This document shows positions 22,350 through 34,275 of a stretch of 64,000 bases of DNA, piece after piece. The translations under genes and the position numbers were made by a program. Every line of letters begins with the position of its first letter. The first letter of the stretch is position 1. The notes under the pieces are model-generated. The model made no database searches. It was not told the origin of the DNA and worked only from the letters and a program-made list of their open reading frames with translations. Source of the stretch: Strongylocentrotus purpuratus (taxonomy: Eukaryota; Echinodermata; Echinoidea; Camarodonta; Strongylocentrotidae); assembly GCF_000002235.5 (NCBI RefSeq), contig NW_022145541.1:423501-487500 (forward strand), read 5' to 3'.

Positions 22350-24120
22350 AACAAACACTACGTATGCATGCAACCATACCTCTGCGTTTCATTTAGAAAG
22401 CTGTATTTTAAAACACAATATCAAAACTAATGTAAGCAAGCATGTTTTTTATCACCTGACGAAGTGTTGCAGCGGCGCACGAAACGTCATGATCTTTTAG
22501 ATTCCTTATTGACCACATTGCGATACAAACGAATATCACTAGCGATATTATTTTCGATACTACATCCGCAATGAGTAATATATTTAGCAAATGAAATTTT
22601 CATGAATTTTTACCACTGGGCCATTGTGGCTATTGTAGCCTCGTTTAAATGATTTATTTTTATTTCTTAAATAGATTATTTCTATTTGTCTGTCTGCATG
22701 GTGGGAAGGGGGGGGGGGGGGTAGTAGTGTGTTTGGTTGGATGGGGTTACAACTGATTTTATTTTCGTTTTATGTAATGAAAAATGTTTTGAATTCATGT
22801 CAAGGAAAAACAACTGTATTTTATTTCTTAGATTGATTTGTATTGTTTGGAATCAATAAAAAAAACTATAGACAAAAAAAAGAGTGTGTATGTGTGCGCG
22901 CGCGTGTGCGTGTGTGTGCTTGTGTGTGTTTGAGATATAGAGAGATAGAGAGAGATGGAGAGAGAGGGAGGGAGAGAGAGAGAGAAAGAGAGAGATGAAA
23001 GGGGGGGGGTCTTTGTATGAAAGAGAATGACACGGTAATAATTCTTTACCTTATGACGATATACAGATTTCATTAAACCAACTGAAGAACTTAAGGATTG
23101 TTTAAGATCCAGCCCCCTCTCCATAGAATGGACTGAAGATATTAATCATGAGCCCAAACCACTACCCATTTTCTAGTATAAAAATATATGGCGCCATTAA
23201 TATACGTTCATAGATTTATCTGAAACAACGGTGGACAATTAAGATATTCATGCGTGGGTCGTTCGCGTAGTAGGCAACTTGGCGATCACTACATGGAGTG
23301 GTCAAGTGTAAACGTCATCAATAACTATTCCTAGAGTTTCCAAATTTTTCGAAAGAGCATCAAAATTAATGTCCAAATTTCGAAAACCGATTGAATATGT
23401 TAAGTATTGGCTGAGATATGACCATCCAAAGAAATATATTTCAATGGGAAATCACTTTTTTTTTGCTCTGGTTCGTAATGTTATAAACCAGAGTAACATA
23501 AAAGGGCTTTCCTATTGACCTCTTTTTATTGGGATGGTCATATCTCCGCCAATACTTTATGGGCTAGGTCCACTTCAAAAATAATTTGCTTTTTAACCCT
23601 AATAAGGCCGGGGGTATTATGCCCCCCCCCCCTCCACGATTTGTCCGATTGCTCGGGAAGGCATATGGATGGCGCGCCGCCGCTCGCTGACTTTTTTCTT
23701 TCGAGTCTTGCGCATCTTAAAAAAAAAATGAAAATCGAACGTACAGTTACAAGGTCACGTAACCTTTTGTCTTTGCATGTCACTCGCTCATTTTTTGTGA
23801 TTTGTGTACAAAACATATGGAAATGTCATTTTTCAAAAAATAGATTAAACATTGGTTATTGGGTCTTTTTTAAAGTTTAGGTGGTTGTTTTGGGAGTCAA
23901 AGTAGTTTAATTGTAGTAAGAAATGAAATAAAACAACAAAAATGATAAGTTAAAAAAACAATGAAATACATAATAAATTATCATAACAAGAGATAACATA
24001 AGGAATAAGCTGGCTCTTCCAAAAAATTGTCGTATTTTTATTCCAAATGGTCCAATGAATATTATGTAGTGAAAAAGAATGTTTAGATAACAGTTCGTAT
24101 GTGAGCATGCGCCAGGTATA
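22350..24120. other. Intergenic, low-complexity patches
   Basis: No gene recognised. Contains GT and GA microsatellites at 22885-22995 and the dispersed repeat shared with 8140-8240 at about 23340-23440. A C-run followed by TCCACG lies near 23622. Confidence 0.5.
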
Positions 24121-24124
24121 AAAG

Positions 24125-24265
24125 TTCGTAGGAAAAAAAGTTCGCGACAAAGCAACGGCCTCGTAACTGTGAGGCTCTAGGATCAAAACCGTGTCGATGT
24201 GCTATATTAGTCCCCTTTTGTGGGGGCATTAATCCTCATTACTGTCATTTATGACTTAAGGGCGT
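24125..24265 (+). mobile_element. Probable tRNA-derived SINE fragment
   Basis: GCCTCGTAACTGTGAGGCTC followed by a B-box-like GGATCAAAACC and CATTAATCCTCATTACTG. The last motif also occurs, inverted, in the SINE at 40600-40724. Confidence 0.5.
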
Positions 24266-24959
24266 AGGTCCCCTATTTGATAAGCATAGAAGCATACACA
24301 TGCTTTAGCAGTCGCGCAAAACACACATTTGCAACTTATTATTCAATAAAATCTGAGAATGTATACTTTTATCTAGATCTATTATATAATTCTTAAAATA
24401 TTTTTTTTAAATTCCGTAAATTGGGGTAAAAAAAAATATTCCACCTATATGAGCGACAGCGTATTAATAACAAAATATTGAATACAAATTCATAACAGCA
24501 ATAAAAAATAAGTAAGAACGTGTACAAACATACATACGAAGTATTTGGTATCCTCGTAATAGAAGAATTGTTTGTTTGTTTGTTTTGCTTTGCTTTTTCA
24601 TTCAAGAAAACGTTGTTGCAAAATTATAATATTTTAATTTAATATTATAGCATAGACAGTATTTAGTTTTTAAATCCGATGAAAAGTAACTATTAGCATA
24701 TTTCGGTAAGTATTCCTTGAAAAAGGCAACATATACTTTGAGAGTTCAATTGTTATATACATATTTACAAAAACAAAAAATATTACAGGATAGTAAATTA
24801 CTGGATAATATGAAAAATTAATGCATGTAATCTAGTATAGCAATTGAATGTACACTCTTAAATAACATTACAAAAAAAAATGTATTTATAACTGATAATA
24901 CATGGTATGAAATCATTCTTTAAGTGCTAAGAAAACAGACACTAAACAAAATCTTATTG

Positions 24960-25300
24960 GGGATCGATAATGCAAGGTTGTTTGAACATGTGTTTGAAGG
25001 TGTTCACAGAGCTTGCCATTCCCAATGATCTGTCCAACTGATTCTATGCTATAATTGAAGAAACGAGGGGCTATGTTTAAAGCGTTTCTGTTTTATACTT
25101 TGGCACAGAAAGTAAACTTTCAACTGCCTGCCTCGTATTATGCTGATGAATGTCACTTACTTTAATTAAACGTTCTTGTAAATAGCATGGTGCCAAATGA
25201 TATGTGCATTTATACATCATATTAACACGCTGAAATTCAAACCGTTTCTCAATTGGCATCCATTTCAGATTGCTAATCAATTCACTGGATCTAAAGAAAG
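24960..25300 (-). mobile_element. LINE 3' fragment
   Basis: Minus-strand reading gives NLKWMPIEKRFEFQRVNMMY and HLAPCYLQERL, the conserved C-terminal LINE segment also present in the element at 32276-33462. A second frame gives a SSVNTFKHMFKQ-type C-terminus. It lies just 3' of the sulfotransferase-like gene. Confidence 0.75.
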
Positions 25301-25386
25301 AAAGTAAATCCCATGTGCTAATTAGTATATAGATTCACGCTTATAGCTAGCAACTCAGAACAAGTTATATGATGGATAAACATTAC

Positions 25387-26041
25387 TTAGAACTTGATCC
25401 TGACTTCATACATTTCGTCATAATACTTCATAGCCTGATCGGTACATCTAATGACGTCAGGTCGAACGTCGTCACGTGATGGCATATTGCTTGCCGGCAG
25501 AAATTCGCTGCTCCTGATAGCTCTGTCGTAGAAGTACACCAGCTTACTTACGATGTCGTCCGCAGGAACCATCCAACTCTCCGTCACTTCGGAAGACCCA
25601 TTCCACTTCAAGAGCGATTCGTCGTATGGCAGCCCGGCCGCTCGGCAGATCTTCGGTAGTAATTCGGCTGGATTCGCCAACAGATCGTCGCTGTCGACAA
25701 CAATGAATTCGGCGTCTAGATTTTCTTTAACATACTTCCACATGTCATAGAGATCTTTATGCACTGAGCCACCTCCTGCGTTTGGGAATGGGTAGTCGCG
25801 TCCTAGGTCGAACGTTTCCTCAACTGCGGATTCGCCTTTCAACATCCCCAAGGCTGATAGTTGGCCAAATACCGATTTTTGAAGCGAATTAAACACTCTA
25901 AGAGGATGTCGAATTAAGAAGATATGCTTGAAGCCCTTTGGAAGGAACTTGTACTGTTCGGGGGACAGAGCAAAGGCCATATCCTTCACCAAGACATGAC
26001 GGCTTACCGAATGCTCCAAAAAACGACCGATCGATGCATAA
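25387..26041 (-). CDS. Sulfotransferase-like exon 2
   Basis: The acceptor is TTTAACAG. The exon contains the 3'-phosphate-binding motif and the C-terminal half of the fold (KICRAAGLPYDESLLKW is typical of the family) and ends YYDEMYEVRIKF then stop. Confidence 0.83.
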
Positions 26042-26881
26042 CTGTTAAATGAAGGGAAAAGGGGGGCACGAAAAAAACGTTTAAAACTATTTGTCTATCA
26101 CCCAAATGAGTCTGTCGTCGGCCGGGCCTGAAAATGGCTAGCTACCAGGGCCCTCTTTCATACAACTTGTTCTTAATGACAAGTTACAATAACTGTAACA
26201 GATATAAGTCTTAAAACTTCCTGAAATCTTGCCATTTGATTGGCTAAGAGGTAATTTTCATAGAAATTTGTTAATGATAACAAGTTTATGAAACAGGGCC
26301 TAAATCCTGCAACAAACATATTTTACCATATTACAGATAAATCTGTAAAAGAGGAAAACAGCTTATTTGGAACCATCTCAATAGTGGTCCTTAATGCTCT
26401 CACAGTCTTTAAAAGTTATAGAACAGGAAATTTACGCCCTCTCAAATTGTCCCAGTCCTGTATTCCCTTTATTCTTTCCCCTGCTCCTTTCAACATTCGA
26501 TTGGGGGTGGGGGGGAAAGGGGTGCATGGGGGCATAAATAAAGAAAACTTACGATAGGTTTTCGTGTATCGTTGTGTTCCCCTGCCCAGTCTCTCTAAAG
26601 TGATCAGTCATTCGTTTATAAATCTCTTCATTCCCTTCGTATTCGGCCGGTACATCAAGGTCTAGCTGTTGCTTTATAATCACTCGGGTGGTTCGGCAGT
26701 AGCTGTAGGGTTCTAGCCAAACTTGGATACCTTCAATGAAACTAAGACACTTTGTGAGAGCCGTAGAAACAGAGCGAGGTACACACCAGATAATTGTACG
26801 ACTTCCATCATCACGAGCAGCTCGCCCTTCACTGGCAAGTGTACCTTCTTCTATTTCACTTCCAATGGAAGGCGTTTCCAT
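25387..26881 (-). CDS. Sulfotransferase-like protein, two exons
   Basis: Exon 1 is 26553-26881, exon 2 is 25387-26041; the phase-2 junction gives 327 aa. The start is ATG at 26881 in a strong ACCATGG context; the open frame extends five codons upstream without another ATG. The PAPS 5'-phosphosulfate loop is likely IWCVPRSVSTALT (residues 31-43) and the 3'-phosphate site FLIRHPLRVFNSL (151-163), the two signatures of the P-loop sulfotransferase fold. There is no signal peptide or transmembrane anchor, so it is probably cytosolic. It would transfer sulfate from PAPS to an unknown acceptor. It resembles the sulfotransferase-like family that is often multi-copy in marine invertebrates. The acceptor and exact subfamily cannot be judged from sequence alone. 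Confidence 0.82.
26148..26300. mobile_element. About 150-bp MITE (GGGCCCTGTTTCA family), copy 1
   Basis: TIR-like ends GGGCCCTCTTTCA and TGAAACAGGGCC with inverted AACTTGTT inside and a TTTGATTGGCTA core. It lies in the sulfotransferase-like intron. Sister copies are at 54591-54737 and 59551-59693. Confidence 0.78.
26553..26881 (-). CDS. Sulfotransferase-like exon 1
   Basis: Start codon through the PAPS-binding loop, ending HENLS at a GTAAGT donor. The N-terminal about 28 residues are acidic and low-complexity; the fold begins at RTIIWCVPRS. Confidence 0.82.
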
Positions 26882-27471
26882 GGTTGATTTATTCAAAGGT
26901 TCAAATGTTCGGTTTACTAGTTACCTACAAAATGGTTGAGCGTGTTAAAAGTTCTTACTCCATGTAACAAAGTCAGTGTAACTCTAACACGAACATAATG
27001 CTTTCAGCATGCTTTCAGTTACTGAACTGAAGCGGATCGAGAGCGCGGTTTCTTCACGTATACACCGCATTCCAACGCCAGCACTTTGGAACAATAGGCT
27101 ACGTGACAGAATGTAGAGAAACCAGGGAGTCTCACCTCCCTGGATAATCATTATAGATATCATGAACCTTTAAACTGGATTCAAGATTCAATATTCAAAT
27201 AAGGTTTTATTCTTGACTTGTCAAAAAGTCCAAGGACTAAAAATGCAAGTTTACATCAATATAAAAAGCATTCAAAAACATGTGTACATATACATATAAA
27301 GATAACATAGCAAATGAGAACAATATATAACAATGAATAAATGTTTAAATCAAAACATTAAAGTAGTAACAAACAAAAAGGATTAAAAAAAAATACAAGA
27401 TATGAAATATTGCTAACGAAAATGAATAAATGTTTACATAAAAACAAATAAAGTGTATACAGATACGTGAG

Positions 27472-27581
27472 CAGGCGCGTACCCAGGGGGGGGGGTGTTT
27501 GGGGGGGTTAAACCCCCTTTTGGTATTTTTATGTGTATAAACCCCCCTAAACCCCCCCCCCCCCCCCCCCCCCCCCCATTT

Positions 27582-27624
<43 letters not shown>

Positions 27625-27843
27625 AAAAAAAAAAAATATATATATATTCCCATGGCTGACAAAAAGGTGACCTTACCCCCAACGGAGCAAAATGTCAAAT
27701 TTTCAAATTTCGAGACTAAACCCCCCCCCCCCCCCCCCCGCTTATTCAGCTGCTGGCTGAGTCGAGTGCGAAATTATCGGCCCGATTTGAAAATGTTAAC
27801 CCCCCCCCCCCCCCCCCTTGAAAAAATCCTGCGTACGCGCCTG
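27472..27843. mobile_element. hAT-like MITE with perfect 8-bp TSD
   Basis: Starts CAGGCGCGTACCCAGG, ends CCTGCGTACGCGCCTG, and is flanked by TACGTGAG on both sides (27464-27471, 27844-27851). The interior has long C and T runs and a degenerate module shared with 43684-44177. No transposase. Confidence 0.92.
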
Positions 27844-28027
27844 TACGTGAGTTCAATTAAATTAACTGTAACATTGGAAAATTGTGATAAAATGCAATAC
27901 AAATTCCATTCAGAAGGTATAGTGAGTATTAAAAAGTATTCAAAAGTATTAAAACTGGAGTCTTGGCAGTGTGCTAAGTGTGATATGAGTACAGTATAAT
28001 ATATAAACATATTGCACATGAAAACAA

Positions 28028-28149
28028 TGGAATTCCTTAGGTATTATTAGTCACAGTAAGAATAGCAGATAATTAAAGAATGTTGTACTGTAAAACATCA
28101 TCAGAGGAGCAAGAGGTGGAGAGGAAGAAGAGAGGAAGAGGCAGAGAGA

Positions 28150-28188
<39 letters not shown>

Positions 28189-28914
28189 ACAGAGAGAGAC
28201 AGACATAGAACTGAGAGAGAGGGAATGGGAGTGAAATAAAAATAGAGAGGAAAGACCAGAACTGAAGAAGAGAAAAGGAAATTTGAAAAGTAGCAAGTTA
28301 GAATAGAGAAAAAGGGATGAAGGAGTGAGAGGAAGGATAAAAGCACATGCAATATCAAAATACGAATGAATGGAAGAACCCGCTATGCCAATCATCATGA
28401 CAGTTAATATTGCACGTAATTATATTGCTGAAATACATGACATACACCATACTGATAATTATAATTACCAATTATAATTTATCATTAATTTATCATTATT
28501 TAAAAGAATTGGAATTCCTTAGGTGTTATTGGACACAGTAAGAAAAACATGATTATAGAATGTTGTACTGTAAAACATCATCAGACGAGAAAGAGGCTGA
28601 GAGGAGGAGGGAGAGACAGAAAGTGAGAGAGAGAGAAACAGAGAGAAGGAAGAAGAGAGAAAGAGGCAAAGAGACAGAGAGAGAGACATAGAGCTGAGAG
28701 AGAGAGGGAATGGGAGTGAAATAAAAATAGAGAGGAAAGACCAGAACTGAAGAAGAGAAAAGGAAATTTGAAAAGTAGCAAGTTCGAATAGAGAAAAAGG
28801 GATGAAGGAGTGAGAGGAAGGATAAAAGCACATGCAATATCAAAATACGAATGAATGGAAGAACCCGCTATGCCAATCATCATGACACTTAATATTGCAC
28901 ATAATTATATTGCT
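28028..28914. repeat. About 480-bp tandem duplication
   Basis: GGAATTCCTTAGG at about 28028 and 28509 begins two near-identical copies of about 405 bp. Each includes a GA-rich tract and ends CCCGCTATGCCAATCATCAT.. about 28400 and 28885. Confidence 0.88.
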
Positions 28915-28918
28915 ATAA

Positions 28919-29320
28919 TTAAATTAAACTCTTTTGAACGAGGCCTATTGTTGAATTCTATGAACATTCAATCTCCCTCTTACACTTCAGTACCTCGCAT
29001 TTCGATACCATCCCATATTTATTGTCAACATAGGCCTCTATACATTTGTCACTTCAACACAATATACTGTACATTTTGTTTACCCCCTTTTTTTGTTACC
29101 CCCCCCCCCCCCCCTTACCAACCTTTGAACTCTTCTGAACGGGACCTATTGTTGAGTTATATGAACATTCAAACTTCCACTTTCACTTCAGTCCCTTGTA
29201 TTTCGACATTCTTAATTATATACCATCCCATTTTAATTGTCAAAATTTCTGTATATTATATATACATTTTTCAAGTTCAAAACAATTTTGTGTACCCCAC
29301 CCCCCCCCCCCCCCCCCCGC
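28919..29320. repeat. About 197-bp tandem duplication
   Basis: The block beginning near AACTCTTTTGAACGAGGCCT (28927) repeats near 29126 (AACTCTTCTGAACGGGACCT). Both copies end in a C-run. A CT-rich tract follows to 29480. Confidence 0.8.
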
Positions 29321-29430
29321 TGCCTCTCTCAGCTCTCTCCCTCATCTCCCTATCTCATCTCTTACAATCTCTCTTTCCTTCTTTCTTTTTCCCTCTCTCT
29401 TTCCCTCTTTTTTTTCTCTCTCTCTCACCT

Positions 29431-29473
<43 letters not shown>

Positions 29474-29859
29474 TTCTCCCTCTCTCTTTCGAAAAAATGG
29501 GAATCGCTCAAGTTCCCTCCAATAATGACTGCATTATATTCCAACATATGCTGGGAACAGTGGCAGTGGCAGATTGATATATATATATAGAGAGAGAGAG
29601 AGAAACAATAACCTTTGAACTCAAGTGAATACCCTCTGTCCCCTTCTGCAAGGCCCAAAGCGTCCTTCTCCTCCTTTTTTATTGTTGGGGTGATGACTTC
29701 TTTTTGTTATTTGTTATTTTTCTTTACTTTGCTTGCTTCTCAGCAGTTTGGAAAGTAACAAATTGTGTCCCCTCTTTTCCCAAATCCCGGACGCCTCGAT
29801 CTTTGCATAAAGGGCAACTTTGACAAGCAAAATACAAGCATGAATAGCCTTCATGAACG

Positions 29860-29943
29860 TACATTGTAAAGTGTAAAGCGCTTTGAGAGGGTCTTCGGTC
29901 CTGAAATGCGCTGTAATAAAAGAACGAACTATTATTATTATTA
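29860..29943 (+). repeat. SINE 3' tail
   Basis: AAGCGCTTTGAGAGGGTCTT..GGTCCTGAAATGCGC and a TTATTATTATT tail, the same family as 13801-14155. Confidence 0.72.
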
Positions 29944-30079
29944 CGAACTTAGCACGTATATACGTGGTGTCACACAAACAACATGAAGTTGAATGCTATT
30001 ATCGTAAGTGACATGTGATGGGAGTCACCTTTGGATATGCTACCACCGAATGTTGAAATAGGCAAACATGCAGGGGTGT

Positions 30080-30350
30080 TTCACAAAGACTAAGATCGAC
30101 TTTAAGTTAGACATAACTATGACAGGCTGTTCATGCCACTGTTCGCTCAGTCACGGCATTAGTTATGATCTTTAGATAATGTTTTCCTTCAATAATGATT
30201 TATCAACAAATGTAAATTCTGTAAATTTGTGACCATGATTTGTACGTCCCTAATTGAGAGACCAATGCCAGTAAATGGTGAGAGAAAACAGTGGCATGAA
30301 CGGCCTGCCATAGTTAAGTCCAACTTAAAATCGATCTTAGTCTTTGTGAA
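30080..30350. mobile_element. 270-bp foldback MITE
   Basis: Ends TTCACAAAGACTAAGATCGA and its inverse, with complementarity continuing about 75 bp through GTTCATGCCACTGTT. Unclassified family. Confidence 0.82.
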
Positions 30351-30431
30351 TGAATATACTTGTTGTAAAATACGAGGTATCCTTGTGCAATCAGATCTCA
30401 TAATATACAAATATACACTACCTTGAGAAGT

Positions 30432-30545
30432 TCTGGTTAAAACTATGCGCAAGAGGTGACTCCAATAGTACTATTTGCTGAGGGGCGCAGCCCCGAAGCA
30501 AATGGTACTTTTGGAGTCACCGAGGCCCATAGTTTAACCAGTACC
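30432..30545. repeat. Small foldback with GGGGCGCAGCCCCGAAG core
   Basis: CTGGTTAAAACTATG at the left pairs with CATAGTTTAACCAG at the right. GTGACTCCAATAGTAC pairs inside, and a GGGGCGCAGCCCC hairpin is the loop. Core similar to 16811. Confidence 0.7.
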
Positions 30546-31589
30546 TCGAATAGAAGGCATGGCGTATTTGTTTTATATCCTGCATCAAAAATTTATTTAA
30601 AAAAAAAAAAAAACATTTTTGGTTCAAAAAAATTTAGAACAAAAAAAATGTCAATTTTATCTAAAAAGATTCAAAATATTTTGTTTTCATTAAATTAAGA
30701 TTTGAAGAAAAAAAATTGATTCAATTAAAAAAAAAAAAAATCACATTTTTTTTTCAACTCCCAAATAGTAAACCAAATAGTACTCTCATATAGTACTTTC
30801 TAAAAATAGGTCAAATATTTCTGGTCATGTGAAGAGCTCTCAACCAATCAAAAGCCAACAAATTTTCGATGCAGGATATAATATGGAATAGCCCGGATGT
30901 AAGCACCATGCTTTCCAAGGCTAGCAGGAGAATTTACATGTTGAGACAACTCAAATCTTTCAAGCTCCCCTAGCTGTGAGGATTTAATGACTGTGTGTGT
31001 ACACTGGCTACGTTAATCAAGCCTTTAGTGGAGTATATGCCTGTCTTTATAGCCCTTAGATGATATTTTAAAAAAAAAAAAAAAAGAGAAAAAAGAGAGG
31101 ACATTTGGAAGGTTGATATTAAGGTAAGAGACTCTATCCCTATACCAAGAGCCGACTTCCAAAGTGTGTGTGTGTGTGGGGGGGGGGGGGGCTGCACCAA
31201 CAAAAAGGGCACTTCCTGGGGGAAAAGGGCACCTTCCAAGAGAAATCTCAAAGCGAGAATATACAATTTGTTTGACATTTGTATATAACCCTATATTGTG
31301 ATTACTTTATCAGGGATGATTTCATTATTTTTGTCTCTTTATACAACATATAAGATATTACTTTGCAGTTGGTCGTGATGGTCTGAAAATTCATTCAATC
31401 TTTAAGATTTGTGAGGTCGCAGTGCGAAAAATTACATCTTATAAAGAGGAAAACCCCAATCCTGATGGGGTTATTATAAGCACATTCTCATAACGGAAGA
31501 CTGAAAAAGGCCTTTGATAATTTACAAAATTATAACATCTATAACTACGAGCGAGCGTAACGAGCGAGCTTTGAGGGAAACTGCTCTTA

Positions 31590-33830
31590 GTCGCTTGAAA
31601 TTAGGGGCACGTTTAATGATGAGGAGCAAAGGGGACACTTATCGAAATGGTTAAGACACTTATTGGAAAAGAAAAGGAGCACGTGTCAAAGTACAAAGGC
31701 TAAGCCTAATTATCAGAGGTGCAAATGGCCAAAGGGGGCACTTCTTACGACTAAAGAAAGAGGCACGCACCAGGGATGAAAAAGGATTTTATAAGAATGC
31801 CAAAATGTGCATTCGTCGACGGAAAAGAGGCACCCATCATATTTTGATAGGGGCATTTATCGGAGGTGAAAGGGGGCTTTTATGAGAAGGGGGAAGTGGC
31901 TCTTATTAAAAAGAAAGAAAGGCACATGTTAAAATAAACGGGGCACTTATCAAAGGTAAAAAGGGGGTAATTATGAGAAGGGGAATGGGCACTTATAAGA
32001 AGGAAAAGGAGTATTTATTAGGAAGGAAAAGCGGGACGTGTCACTTAATAAAAGGGGCATTTATAAGAAATGAAAACAGCACTTATCAGGAGGGGAAGGG
32101 GCATTTGTCAAAGTAAAAACGAGTATCTCTTAGAATTGAATAGGGTTATTTACAAGAGATGAAAAGGGGTGTTTATGAGAAGGGAAAGGGGCATTTATGA
32201 GAAGGGGAAGGGGCTCTTTTTGAAATGGGGGCATTTTTCATAAGGGAAAGGGGCATGCACTTATTATTTTTATTTATTTATTTATTATTATTATAGTTTT
32301 ATTTTAACAGGGTGGTCTCATTCAAGTTCATTTATGAGCCTGCTCTCCCAGAGAGCCCTGTATTCACATAAAAACATGTACAATAATAACATGAATTCAA
32401 AACATATATACAAAGATAAAATATACATGGTATATACAATAATTAAACATAGGTAACGAAAAACACGCATTAACAATAAATTATAAGGAAAAAAAATACA
32501 ACTATCAAATTGAGAAAACTAGATAAATGAAATGTAATAAATAAAGGTCAAATTAACGTGAAAATATGTTTACAACGGAAACTGAAAGGTTTTGACATTC
32601 TTTTTAAAACTTTGCAGCGACTTACAATTTTTAATATGATAGGGTAATTTATTGTATATTTTAGCTCCTGAGACCGCTAAGGTTTTCGTTTTAAAATTTG
32701 TTTTACACTTTGGAATGAATAATGGACTGTTTAAAGCATAACGAGTAGAATATGATATCGGTCTTTTACTTATACATGGATTAAGATATGGTGGTGATAG
32801 GTCGTTTATGATTTTAAAAATCAAGATGCATTTCTGATATTTAATTCTTTCCTCTAATGACCGCCATTTCAATTTACTCATTAAAACATTTTGGGGTGTA
32901 AAATATTCGGCACGAAGAACTAATCGTGCATATCTATTTTGTAATTTTTGCAACTTTGTTAGATTTTGTTTCGAAGTATTTCCACATACTGAATTACAGT
33001 AGTTAAAATGCGGTAGGATAAGAGAATAGTATAATGTAATAAGATTCTTACGGGAAATATAATTGCGTATACGTCTAATGCAGGCAATCGTACCCGATAC
33101 TTTCTTAACAACTTCTTTTACATGTAACGACCATGTTAAACTTTTGTCTAGTGTTGCACCTAGATATTTCATACTTTCGACTGAGTCGAGTACATTGTCA
33201 CTGTAACGAATACAGATATTATTATTTTGAATTATTCTTTTGGAACCAAATAGTATTGTTTTGGTTTTATTTGCATTTAAAAACAGTCCATTGTATTTTA
33301 GCCATTTCAAGATACGGGTAAAATCTTTTTGGAGATTGTATTCACAAACTTTATAATCCTTTCCATGATGAAATACTGCCGTGTCATCTGCATATAAGGA
33401 AATCTTTGTCTTAGAATGGAGTTGCAGGTTACAAATATCATTCACATAGAGGCAGAAAATTAATGTTTATGAGAAGTAAATGTTTATAAAAAAAGAAACG
33501 GGGCACATTTGAAAATATAAGGTGCGCTTATCCAAATAAAAAAGGGGTAGTTATTAAAAGGGGAAGGGGCAATTTTTACAAAGAAAAAGGGGAACCTCTC
33601 AGATTTGAATAGGGCAATTATCAGAGGTGAAGGGGGGCGCTTATCAAAAGTGCAAATGGGCGCTTCTCGTACCTGTAAAGGTGAACTTACTAGAGATTTT
33701 AAAAGGCACTTATGAGAATGGAAAATGGACACTTATTGCAAAAGAAAATGGGAACTTGTCAAAGTAAAAGGGGCACTTTACCTATTTAAAAAGGGCACAT
33801 TTGGGGTACTTGAAAAAGTGGGGGCGCTGT
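31590..33830. repeat. Degenerate GGGGCACTTAT minisatellite split by a LINE
   Basis: Plus-strand units of about 30 bp such as AAAGGGGCACTTATGAGAAG run through 31590-32260 and again 33470-33790. The LINE at 32276-33462 sits between the two halves and evidently inserted into one array. Confidence 0.8.
32276..33462 (-). mobile_element. 5'-truncated LINE with open reverse-transcriptase C-terminus
   Basis: Minus-strand frame from about 33460 to the stop at 32570 is open for about 295 codons. It includes YVNDI, YADDT (RT catalytic box C), KYLGATLDKSLTW, LILPHFNYC and the C-terminal KIYNKLPYHIKNCKSL block. A 3' UTR with ATAA-type repeats ends near 32276. A CR1/L2/Jockey-type LINE. The open frame suggests a fairly recent insertion. 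Confidence 0.88.
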
Positions 33831-34019
33831 TCACCCCCCCCCCCCTCCTGTCCCCCAGGAGCGCCGCCTCTGCCTATACCCCCTCCCGGGCCCATTGGAA
33901 GATTATATGCCAATTTATGCAGCGCGTTCACTTGCGTAGGCCTACTACGTGTATTTAAAAAAAAAAGAAGACTGAGCAAGCAGACTAACTCGCGCTCATG
34001 AACACAACCACGTCTACGT

Positions 34020-34205
34020 ACAAGACTAGCTTAAATCTTCGCTTTGACTCGGTCATCACGTACGTCGTAGTCGTACACATGACGTGCATGTAGTTAGCTG
34101 CAACAACGTGACAATTTATCATTTCAGTCCCGCGCGTTCATTTTCAAGTTTTAAGAAAGTGGTTCGTTCGTATTCTGTCCTGTTTGTCAACAATATCTCA
34201 CCAAA
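34020..34205 (+). promoter_or_regulatory. GNL2: Probable GNL2 promoter and 5' UTR
   Basis: CpG-richer sequence immediately before the GNL2 ATG, including a TGACGTGCATGTAG stretch and no TATA box near the start, as expected of a housekeeping gene. The start site itself cannot be placed. Confidence 0.35.
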
Positions 34206-34275
34206 ATGGCGAAAACAGAAAAGAAGAAAAGGAAGGAGCAAGGAATAAAGAAGTCCAACAGTAGTACAAACCCAG
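34206..34275 (+). CDS. GNL2: GNL2 exon 1 (start, basic N terminus)
   Basis: [18 protein letters not shown]: a lysine-rich leader likely serving as nuclear/nucleolar targeting signal. Donor GTAAGT. Confidence 0.93.

Noticed and set aside
28855-29590. Long Pro/Ser/Leu-rich ORFs
   Set aside because: Built from two tandem copies with C-runs and a CT-rich tract; frames overlap.
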